A stretch of 64,000 nt of DNA from Vanilla planifolia (lineage: Eukaryota; Streptophyta; Magnoliopsida; Asparagales; Orchidaceae): NCBI GenBank assembly GCA_023846275.1, contig CM043869.1:39892737-39956736 (forward strand), read 5' to 3'. This document shows, one piece after another, positions 27,480 through 39,287 of the stretch (its first letter is position 1; each line of letters begins with the position of its first letter). The notes under the pieces were generated by a model. That model was given only the letters and a program-made list of their open reading frames with translations. It was not told where the DNA came from and did no database searches. Both the position numbers and the translations under genes were made by a program.

Positions 27480-30400
27480 ATACTAGCGTTCTATATCATA
27501 AATTAGAACTTATGCTTAATAAATAAATATCATGTAATATGCTTATATCATATTTTATCATATCATATATCATAATAAAATTTAAATATAATTAATAATT
27601 AATTTAGTTATATCATAATTATTTTAATTTATGAATCTAATAACTTTAAGATACCTATTCTATAGTGTTCCATTTTTCTTTTTATTTTTCTTCATTACTT
27701 GCATATAATCCATTTCAATTTTGAGTTCATGTTCACTTTTATATTGTAAGACATTCAAATTTTTCAACTTTTTTTGAATTCTCTTTTTTCATACTTGATT
27801 CTTCGATTCTACAAGATTTATTTATTTAAAACACATCACAAACAAAAGCTTTATCATTTTTTAAGACTCTAATAGAAAATCTTATTCATAATACTTCTTA
27901 ACATATTATCTATTTGACAAAATATAAAATACATTAAACCCTTTTTGATAATGCATGTTAATGAATTGGACAGACTACACCAACTCTAACTTCATATTAC
28001 TAAAGCTAGATGTATAATACATAGACCTCAATGTACTATAAGTCCATCATAATGATTCATATGTGAGTTTAAATGGATTGTCTGTTGCTCATCTCTCTTA
28101 AATTAAATATATGATATGTTGAATATTAATATGCATCAACTTTTCTCAAGAAATTGGTCCAAAAGCTACTCACCATTCATGCCATAAATGTGTAATACAC
28201 TTAAAAAGTAATGTGTTGTCCATTTTTCTTAATAAAAGATAGGTCATAGATACTTTACTTAGTATATCATCTGTGGCTTTCAACATGTAGTCCATTTTAA
28301 CATAACATAAAGTACATCTTACATTCATGTATAGTACAAGAGACGTGAGTAGAAAGCTTCAATATAAAAAATTTAACATTAATCCCATCCAATGTCACTC
28401 CAATTTTCAATTTGCTTAAAGTATGACTCAAGAATATCTCAATGAGGAGAACAAGCAAGGCATGAAATCATAATTCTTTTACCTCCTACCACATATTAGA
28501 GGATTTTATGTTAGTTTTTATGTATTTTCTTTACTTCTAGATAATTCTATAACTTTTAGCCCACTTAATTAAAGCATACTTTTTTCTTGTTGATGGATGC
28601 ATATCTTTTACCTTATATGTCACATCTCACTTTTGACTAACCAAGGTATATTAAATTCCTCTTTATTTTATTAAATTAATACTTGTAATTTTGTAAACTA
28701 ATTGTTATAAATTGTATGACATCCAAAACATTTTATCGTACGATGAGCTAAATCTAATTTTACCAAGTAATAACTCCTTTAATCATAAGTATGATCCAGT
28801 GGTCGTATTCATACGATACAATATGTATTTCAATCACTAATCATAACTAGATGATTCCACTGTGCAACACTTCCCTTAGATTGATTATATTTTTACAATT
28901 GTGCTAATTGTATTAGCTTTTCTGAGCTCTCCTAACTTCAAATATTTTTTCTTCTTTTATTATTATATTAGTATAATTAATAACTTCATACTAATACAAA
29001 TCATTCTATTACTTAAACTGACTTTCTATTTTTTTATTTACATATTTTTATGATGGTGCAATCAACATTGTATGATCATTTACTAAGTTTTATGTTTCAC
29101 TTTATTCTTTTTCTTATTTATTCATATTATTTGATTTGCTAATTTCAAACTTTTATAGTACCAAAACTTCTTCCTAACCTTATAAGACACGTGCAATCGT
29201 TAATATCCACAATATTATCATACATATACAAACATTGAATCGTATCGTACAACCAAAGTTTGTCTATTCAAACTTATACATTTAGTGCTTCTTTTGCTCA
29301 ATCATACTACATGATCATCAAATATCATGTTGTATAATATTCATAACCAAGCCTTCATCCAGACTTCCTCTCTCATCGTATTGCATGATCTTTGCCTTTG
29401 CCCTATGTAAGCATCATTAAGAGCATGATTTAGAACCACTACATTAAACAATTACAAATATCAATTTAATAAAATCAAGATAAATTTAACATTCTTTGGC
29501 TAATTAATAATTAGATGTAACATTATATTTGTTAAACTTAGCCACACTCCAATCTCCAAATCAAAATCTATTATATTTTTAATCACTACCACCACATTGA
29601 GGTAACAACCTTTAGCCTCTACCCATCTTTAGATTTGACATCATATACCTCGTATCAATTCACTATTTACTCTTCCAACTATACTTGTTTTTGCTACCCT
29701 TATAGAGGTAATGGTGCATATTGATTCTAGTTGTGCATTAGACACTGGATTCATAAAAGCATGATATTGTCATTGATGAGTTCATTTATTACCATTCATT
29801 TGGAGACCTAAGAGAATATTATCTTTTTCATAAAATGATGATATTTTCAAGATATTATTTTGATTGTTTTTATCATTATTTTCTTGTAGTGGTGATATAG
29901 AGAACTTTTGCATATGTTTTTTTGAGTATTTTATGTGCCACATTTACTAGCTATGCAAAATCTTATAGTTATAAAATTAACTAAGCTTGTCTTACCTTTA
30001 GTATTGATTTCCCCAAAACTACAAAGTTTAAAACTTAAAAAATAATACAAAGCTTATACTATCTACACCAAATAATTTATTATTTTCTACAAATTTAGGG
30101 CTTTTATTTTCCAATTACGTACAATGAAATTACTTAGAAACCTCAAGACACAGATACAACATACAATACACTATTGTATAAGTTGTTATATTATCTTTTT
30201 CATGATTATATACCACCTCCTTTCGTGATCACCGTGGATGATGATGAAGAAGAAAACATATTTATTGATTAGGTGACATTTGATTTTTCTTAAGTGCATT
30301 TATATGTATTCCATTTGATGATGAATGATTTTAAGACAACGAAAAGTATAAGGGTTTAAGGAAGGAGCATTTTGTGCTTCTCTACTAATATAGATTTTTA

Positions 30401-31430
30401 GAGATCACATTAAATTACCTGAGGAACACACTTCCTTGTCAAATATTTTTATCATTTCTTAGTTAACAACCACATATATCTTTTTTTAGGTTTTTGTGTA
30501 CTTGTTTAAGCAAAATATTTGAGATTCGTTATGGCCAAAACTCATGTTAAAGTTGCATTTTCTAATTATCGATCTTTGAAGATGATTTTCAAAGATTTTG
30601 ATAAAGTTCACCATTTCCAATGAATGTTTATAATATAATAACATTTCATAATTGGTAACTTATTCATCTATGTTTTGTATTGAGCCCTTTGCCTTGTGAT
30701 GTACCTTATTTGTATCTAGACAAATATTTAAGCATGATTGTATCATATACGTTTTTCGGTTTTTTTGACGTGTTGAACTTATTTAAATTTTTGTGTACTT
30801 GTCTTGACAAAATATTTGAGATTCATTGGGGCCAAGATACATGTTCGAATACTCATGTAAGTTGCATCTCACTGCTCAATCGAATCAGGTAATTACCATA
30901 TTTTGATATTTATAATTTCAAATTTCTAATATATATTATTATTAATACATATTTATAAATTTGATTGAAACTATAAGCATCATCAAAATTAACCAAAATC
31001 ATCAAAGCTACAATGACTAACCTTGTATCATAATACTAAAATCAATATCAAAACCAAAACACTAAACATAAAACCAAACATAACATCACTTTATTAGAAA
31101 CCAATCTTAATTTTTATTCAAACAAAAGAACAAGAAACAAAAATTCCAAGATAATTCCTACAAAAATATCCTTACACAAACCCAAAATGATGTTACAACA
31201 GTTCAAATCAACCTTTTTTGCTTCAATCCATGTTTTAAATCTTGATGAGTTCAAATTTAAAATGAAAAACTTCTGAAAAAACAATTACCACAACCACCAA
31301 ACAAATATGTCATCATTATTAAAAGAAAAAACTTGTATATATTTTTCTACCGAGAAGGAACCGTTAGTGATTCTGCTGCATCAATGTTTAAAGTTAAAAG
31401 ACAGAAAACATTTTTGACGCCTGACATGTA
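27480..31430. other. AT-rich gene desert
   Basis: No convincing coding frame. A pair of direct repeats at 30490 and 30787 is listed separately. A CACGTG word occurs near 29189, with no gene beside it. Confidence 0.5.
30490..30870. repeat. Direct duplication, copies about 296 bp apart
   Basis: Copy 1 at 30490-30560 and copy 2 at 30787-30870 share TTTTTGTGTACTTGT, then CAAAATATTTGAGATTC, then GGCCAA and CATGT, and end in a GTTGCAT box. The 17-base core is identical. Both sit in non-coding DNA. This may be the trace of a tandem duplication or two ends of one inserted element. Confidence 0.7.
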
Positions 31431-31880
31431 GATGACATGACATGATAGGCATTATTAGCCATTAACTCCCGGCCACCCTGCAGTTAGTTTGTCTTCTCTT
31501 CCATGGGGACAGGCCACTGTCTTCAAAGTTATCTCTTTTGGATTTGCTCTCGCCACAGTCAAAACCAGCTGCAGGAAACAATCCTCCAATGCCCTTTTAT
31601 GGTCACAGCTGGCCCAAAGCAGTGAAAGCAGACTATCTTATCTTTCAAATCTTTTTGGGGGAGAAGATAAAATAATTATAATATTAATAATAATATTAAT
31701 AACAATTCTGTTCTTGCAAGTATGCTGAGTTTTTTTGTTTATCTTTTTAATTCAGTTTCGAGGTTGCCTGCTTTCTTTTGTGTTTGAGATGGGACAAGAG
31801 ATCTACGTGCATTTGTTGCCCAGATTCGGCTTGAGAAAAGGCTGCTTCTTATTGCTGCTTTTCACACATATACATAAATA
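31430..31880. other. GC-richer island with a GATA/I-box cluster
   Basis: A block of balanced composition inside AT-rich DNA. It carries TATCTTATC (the I-box GATAAGATA on the minus strand) near 31636 and AGATAAAA about 30 bases later, so TTATCTT and AAGATAA form a small inverted pair. GATA/I-box clusters occur in light-responsive plant promoters. The plus frame at 31489-31728 has no recognised domain. It could be a distal regulatory element or a lost gene's promoter. Confidence 0.35.
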
Positions 31881-34800
31881 AGAAGGATGTAATTCTAAGC
31901 ATAAAAGATGCTAATATTAATTGATAAGAAAGAAAATGTGAACTGGATAGGTCATTTAAGCCATTATATAAGGATTGTATGTGACCAACTTTTCAACAAT
32001 GGCGTTGAGAAAGATTAGACTTCATCATCCTTTCCTTCAATGTTTGACAAAAGAAAGAATGCATATGCATCAATTATAGATATTTTTTATTCTCAACAAT
32101 ACAAAGAGTGTAGATGTATTTGATGTCCCACATTATGAGTAATGCTTTTTATGTTATTTTATTAAGTTAAATAATAATATCAAATCTCATATTATAAATC
32201 AATAAGATAATCAAAATTTCTCAATAACTTGTTCATATCCTTTCTTTCAATAAAGAATTTCATGAGAATCATGCTTAATTGTTAACAAATTCACTTAATT
32301 TGATATTCACGTAGATAAAATATAAAATAAAATCGTAGAAGTTTTGTTAAACAAATACAAGTGCATAGAAAAACTATATTTCATACTCACATATGTGCAT
32401 TATTGAAATGTAATAAATTGTTTAAAAGATATTTGATAAGTAAGAATACTTATATTATAATTAATCAATTTACCAATTTGATCTATATACTAAAGATCAA
32501 TTTCTTGAATAGATCTGCCTTTTTGATACTACATAGCTAAAATTTGAAACTTCTTAAGACTTACATTTTTTGAACATCTTCATGCTATTTCTTGATTCTC
32601 AATTAATCCTAGCTTTTAATAAAATAAGCTTATAAAATTATAATACTTTTAAACTTCTAAAAAGAATCAAAATATAATTAAATTCAAAATAATAGAAATA
32701 ATGCTTAAATATCTTTACTTGACTTCTTCATGTTCTAATACTTGATATTAGAAAATCTCGATTTCTCTTTTCAAGATTCAGCTCTCCTACTTAGAACCAA
32801 ACATTAGGTTCTAATTAAACTTTGAAGCACTAAGATGAAATGAAACTAGATCCACCCAAATTAAAACACTAATTAGTCCAATATACCTCTTCTTTTTCTA
32901 CGATTAACAAAGAAAAGTTAGGATTCTTAGATCTCTTAGCTCCACCTACAAGAGCTTAAATTTCCTAGTTAATTGTCAAATAATTACAACATTCTCCTTC
33001 ACATGGTCACCAAACTAAGCAAAAGCAAGATCAAACTCTAAAATTGACAACTCGAACAAAGTAGGAAGTAAGAAATTGAGAAGGAAATGTCTCACTTACC
33101 TGAATCATGAATCCACCTTATTGGCCTATAATTTTTAATGAGACTAGAAAGTATTATAGGGCTTCATAAGCATTGAGCTTGAGAAAGAGGAAAGAGATAA
33201 GGTCTCAAAATCTAAAGTGAATTTGTATGCATAATAAATAAATATAATATGATAGTTAATAGTAACAGTAACTTAAACAATTCACATAAAATTTAAAAGA
33301 ACTTCGTTTGACTTAAGCAATGACATCTAAGCTTATCTCAAAGCGCTCTATCAAAAAATATTTATTTTAAAATTTTGAAAAATTTACTTAGTGGCATACA
33401 TTACAAGGCATCATAAAAATCTATTAACTTATTTTTTAAACAAAATTTTATATTCATATTATCCAAACAAACATATAAAATATTCATTACATTAAATACA
33501 TGTTATAAAGTTGAAACATGTTTCACAATCAAATTAAAATTTGGAGTATCACATCTATTTTATATTTTTAAAATTTCATAAAAAAATTAAAATGTTTTCA
33601 TAAATTATAAACATAATATCTATGAATTTCTCAAGTTGAGACATTAGTGATGTTATTCTCCAAAGTGAGATTGAATTACTATTATTTTAGTACACATTTT
33701 GAGGCATCCAAAATTATAATAATTCTTAATTTGAATCTACAATATTAACATAAAATAAGAAAATCTCCATTAACAAATATAGTAAATGATTAATCAAAGC
33801 GAGATGTTACAATTCTAGTCAATTGAGCACTTGGATCTAGTTTAAAATTAGGGTTTTTATCGTGGTTTGTCACTCTAGATGTGCTATGCAATAAAGAAGT
33901 GCAAAGGGTAATGGATTGTCTTGGTTGTGTGAAGGGATCATGTGCTAAATGAGGTGGTTTAGGGATGAGCAACATTTCATATGCATGAGAAGCAAACAAC
34001 GGCATTGGGCAAAGTGCATGCAATAAAATTGCGACAAACTTTTATGTGTGGGTTGTAGAGTCCAATAGATTGTGACGTGCATGCGATAAATGATCACCTG
34101 ATATTCAAAAAGACCGGACTGGCAAAATCAAGGAAGAATAAGTTTTGAGGATGGGAACAAAATGGGAGCACTTTCAACTAAAGGTTTTGAATTTGTTTGG
34201 ATTGTGAGATAAAAGTGGAGAGAGACAAGGAAAAGGATGAGTGAGAGAGAGGCAAAAAACTTTTATGCTTATTAGGGTTGTACCCTTTTAAACACAGGTG
34301 TGCTTCTAGGCAAATGAGTTCTTCTAGATCAATATTCAACCTTATCAAAAATTTTTTGAGCACATGAATTGCATACTACTTTTAAAGCCAACATGAAAAA
34401 ATAAAAAAGAGCCAACTAAAATAACTAACTAACTTACTAACTTAACTAATTCATGAAAAAGTATTTAACTATTAAAATTCTATTGAGTTTATTATACATC
34501 ACAAAAGTATAAATTTAATTAAATAAATAAAGATTAAAGTAGACAACCTTTATCATAATAATGGCATTCTCATTCTTCTCATGTTCCTTTAAATCTCTTT
34601 GATCTAAACTCTAATAAAATGGTTTGTGCATTACTAGTTGTCTATGCACAATTTGGTAATTAGGCTTTATTGTGGACTTTGTTTTGGTATTTTTGTCTAC
34701 TCTATTTGTACATGGTCATGCGTTGATATTTGTCCGCTATACCATAATTCTCATTAATTGTTCTTGGATGCAACCCCAAAAGGATTATGTAATCACTTAT

Positions 34801-37800
34801 GCTATTCCTCACTTATCTTTCTCAGTATTAGTATTAAGTCATCTATTTTTTTACTTCCATTTTGATTTAAACCCCATTTTTTATAAATAAAATTATAAAA
34901 AAAATTCAAAACTATCTAAATGCTCAAAGTTTAAAAATCATTTATAAAGCATAAAGAAAGAAATTTAGAACTTTTACAATTTGAAATAATATCAGAAACA
35001 CTTTAAATAAAAAGCCATATTATTTTAAAATCATATTATTTTTATATTTCTTATAAAAAAAAACTTTCATATAACATACCAAAATAAGGTTTTGATATAT
35101 ATCCAACTATTGAGATATAAAAAAAGAAATGACATAAAGTTGACATAACTAATAATAAAAGTAAAAGAATATCTAAACAAAGGATCCATAATATTATTTT
35201 TTATTATTATCCTATAATCTTATGCTAAGTCTTATTTTGATTAAAATTGTTAAGATATATATAAGTTGAGCCAACTAACACTGGTTTAATAACAAAATCA
35301 TAAGTATGCTTGTAAAACATTCAAGTTTTAATTCTTCTCATATATTAGGTCAATATCATTCAATCAACAAATAATAGTATGTGATAAACATAAAATAATT
35401 TTTATTTTTATTGTTCAAAATAATTAGGTCTCTATTAATATTAAAATGTTTTTTAATCTTTTTTCTTGATCTATTGATTATTTTATTTTTATTTTAGTTT
35501 GTTTATAACAAATTTTTTTCACAACAAATTTGGTATGTCTTTTAAAAATACACCATCTTAAATAAAACTATTATATCAGTAGTTTCTTTTTGACTTATCT
35601 TTAGGGTAACTCATTTCAAAATAATAGTCACTATTTAGAGAACTATCATTTTTTTCACTTTGTGAATTATACCATCACTCTACCAATTTTTGTTTTTACT
35701 CTCTTTTTATTTTCTTTGTCCTCTCCAATTGATTTCATTAAAGATCAATTCTTTATTTTTTTCTTTTAGTGATCATGATCATAAAATTTGAATTTTCTTT
35801 GTCCCATGTGTGATACTATCAATTGCAACAAAGTTGTAACAATTAAATGCAAAATTGCACATATGGAATTATCATGTTGGATTAAATATGGCAATCTTTT
35901 CAATAATAACATAGATAACGAGAATTCTCCAGTTTGAATATTTCAAATCATTTTGTATGGTTTTGTTACACATCATGCAACATTACTTTAAGTAGGTACA
36001 TGGATATGCAAACCTATTTAGCTTAATTCTAGTTTTTTTCAAAATTGATGCTCCTTGAAATGCATCTCTTATCTTGCAATTTTCCATGATTTTTTCCTTC
36101 ACTTCCAATGCAAAAGTACTTGCTAATGAACATTTTAAAATTTGAATTTCTCTCTCATTTCCTTTCTTTGTTTGTTTTAATTACTTTGTAGCACTTCTCA
36201 TTATTCTCTTCTAAGCTCCAATAGAAGCAAATTGTACCTAATGTTTTGGAAAAATCTGTTGTATCGATCAAGCTACCATGTTATAGGTTTTAAACATCAA
36301 ATCCCCTTTCCATAATTTTGTATTTCTCAATTGACATTTCTAATAACTCGAAGCACCATCCAAAGCTTTGTTAGCCTTCATTAGGTTTAAAAAATTTTAG
36401 AAATTTAAAAAAAAAATTAAATTTCTTTGTTTGTTGAACTTAAGCAATCTCATAATTTTTTTATTTTTTTTATCATTTCAATCTTAAAAGTTTATTACCT
36501 AATTTTTATTATATCTTTTTGAAATACTCTAACTAATAACAAAATTTCAAAAAAAATTTAGTGACATGTAGTAGTTATAATGATTTTTCAAGTTAAAATA
36601 TTTAAAAATTATTATTTGAAAATTTAATTTAACCTCTCTTTTATTGCTAATTCTATGATTGTTATACCTCCCTTCATGAGAAAACGTTTCTAAGCTTATT
36701 CTTTTAAGTCATAAGTCTAAGTAAAGTTTTATATCTTTTTGAATCTATTTAGTATTTTTATCGATTCTCTAATTTTTCAATACCCATAAATAAAATTTTT
36801 AAATTTTTACCAACTTTATTTCTTGCCTTTTAGATGATTTGTATACTCAATATCTTGGCTCGTCTCTCCATTTTGAAATATTAAATCTCATTTTAGCAAT
36901 ACGTGACTTTTCATGTAATTATAAAATACATTATTAAAAATTTTAAAAATTATAAAAATATTTAAAATAATTTAAAATTTTATAAACCTTAATTTTTGTT
37001 ATATTTGACATATGCAAATCTTTTCTATTTATAAGATCCCATATCAACTCGCATATCACAATTTTTAATTTATTTTAATGCACAATAATTTAAAATTCTT
37101 AATATATTATTTAACTTAAAATAATAGAATATTTGGACAATATTTCATCGACAATATCTAGGGTGAATAGAAAATAAAAATGAATAACAATTTTTTTTAA
37201 TAAATTCTTTGATTCTCCTTTTAGCTATGAATTACTTTTAGAAATGAAGGAAATCATATAAAAAAACATATATACAATTTTCATAGACATTTTTAAAAGT
37301 CAAACAATTAGCTAAAAATAAAATCTCATCAAGTAAAAACATATTTTGAAAATAGATTCAAGAGGAAAATGATTGTAATAACGTAAGAGGTAACTCAAAT
37401 AAGTCATCAACAATATTGCATAGAATTGGCCTTTCAAGTAGTTTATCTTCTATATTGTTGAAGATGTAAAAATTGAGCCTACGATCTTAGTTATTGATTG
37501 CTATTCGTGGGATTAATCAAGTGGCATTTGTGCATCATTTATTGTCTCAAACCATCACTTATGAAGTTGATCAAGTCTCTTATTTTGCTTGTAAATAGTT
37601 TTTAGTTATCATTAATGTAAGTTTATTTGTAAATGTTTAAATTCATAAGTTAATCAATGTTTTTTTATTGCTAAATGTGAAAATTCAATAAGAAAACTAC
37701 AAAAAATAAAATGCGAGCTTCGCAGATCTTTGAATGTATATTAATAACTTAAAGATACTTTTATTCCTCTGCATCTTTTTTTTTTTTTGGCCTGTAATAA

Positions 37801-38460
37801 TGCATCATCAACTTTTGATTCTTTCTATGTCAATTTTAATAATGAATAAACTCTCGATGAATATCATTAGTATTCTTTCCACCTTGATTATAGAGTATTA
37901 TATATATATATATATTGGGTAAATTATTTCTTTTCTACAAATTCTAACTCATTTAAGATTGTTTTCTTTTCAACTCTTATGACAACATAGAATCCTTATT
38001 CATCAAATCTATCAATTAAAATTCTAGCAAAGACATCCTTATTTATTGTATTATGTAGTTTGAATTGTTCTATTTAATTAGTTTTTCTTTTTTAGCATCT
38101 ATTTCTATAAAAAAAAACTTATATTTTCTCATGTTTATTTTTTTATTCCTTTAATTCACAAGTTTTAATAATAAAATAAAATAATTTATAATAGCTAATT
38201 ACATATAGTCTTATTTAATCATTGACAAATTAAAAAATGATTTCAGTATTATTTAACAAATCTTTGACACTAATTAAGACTATATTGTCAAAAGATATGT
38301 ATATATATATATATATATATATTGGTTTATATAAATTAAGAGCATAAGATTTTGCATATGTAACATTCCAAAGTTGGCTCTGATGGCAAATGTAAGAAAA
38401 AATATTTTATTACAGTAAAAATAAAAGGCAGGTAATAGAAACAAAAAAAAAAAAAAAAAA
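31880..38460. other. AT-rich gene desert upstream of the HD-ZIP III gene
   Basis: Mostly low-complexity AT-rich sequence with short (AT)n tracts near 37898-37916 and 38301-38322. A less AT-rich part at 33780-34370 resembles eroded LTR-type sequence, but no domain is readable. Confidence 0.45.
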
Positions 38461-38461
38461 C

Positions 38462-38720
38462 TGCTGCTCTGTGGCCCCCACACCAACCGCACCAGCAGAA
38501 CACGCGCCCCTTAGCCCGCCGAATCCTGGGCCCTATCTAATATTCTCTGAGCTCGTTTCCGATGTTCCTACGGAACGGCTTATCCGAAACCCATTGTTTC
38601 TTGATTTATTAATGTCCGACGACAGCACTGCAGTGTGCCAGCCTTCATTCCACACGCCACGTGAACGATTTTCTCTCTGCTTCCGAATTTTGCGGCACAC
38701 GATACCGCTGTGCCGGTGAC
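38462..38720 (+). promoter_or_regulatory. GC-rich upstream regulatory block of the HD-ZIP III gene
   Basis: A GC-richer block 570-830 bases before the start codon. It contains a perfect G-box CACGTG at 38658-38663 and GTGGCCCC near 38471, which matches the class II TCP site GTGGNCCC. G-boxes are bound by bHLH and bZIP proteins, and TCP factors regulate leaf development. That these sites act on this gene is inferred from position alone. The plus frame at 38471-38719 is not recognised as a protein. Confidence 0.45.
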
Positions 38721-39170
38721 AACTCGAGATGCATTACCACCCTTAACATGAACCGGGTATAGCAACTACCATTTATCACACTGAAATATAATTTATTATT
38801 ATTGTTTTCAAAATTTAAAATAATTTATATACCGAGATACGCCTGTTTAAGTGGTTTTGTAAATATTTATAAGGAATTTATTGAAAGATGAATTATTCTT
38901 TTGATTTTTTATTTTGAGATAAAAATATTAAAATAACGAAAAGATGCCCGCACAAACATAAATAAGCAAAGGGAAACCAAAGGAGCATTCTTCTCTCTTT
39001 AGCTGCTTCCTTTTTCCCCGCTCTCTCATATCCCTGTTCCTTTCCCGTGTTCGAGAATTTGTAATGTTCTTCATCTTCTCGTGAGGAATACGAAACGATT
39101 TTGAATCCGCACTGGGGATCCTCAGTTCGAGCTTGTCTGCGCCGGTGGCCGTGGCCGGCGAGAGTTGGTA

Positions 39171-39269
39171 ATGCTGGAGGAAGTGGGGGCGTCGGCTGCG
39201 TTGAGGAGGCCGAGGAGCCGGAGGAAAGGTGAGGGACGGGGGAGGACGCGAAAAGGGTTTCGTTGGTAA
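39171..39269 (+). other. Upstream ORF in the HD-ZIP III leader, 32 codons
   Basis: An ATG at 39171 opens a 32-codon arginine-rich frame ending in TAA at 39267-39269, 18 bases before the main start at 39288 and out of frame with it. Two shorter upstream ATGs near 38962 and 39064 open frames of about six codons. If the leader includes them, they should reduce translation of the main frame. The transcription start is not known from sequence. Confidence 0.55.
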
Positions 39270-39287
39270 GTTTTTCTGTAGTTGGCG

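Noticed and set aside
39282-39287. TTG two codons upstream as the REV start
   Set aside because: Plant initiation is at ATG; the codon just upstream is a stop and the first ATG in frame is 39288.
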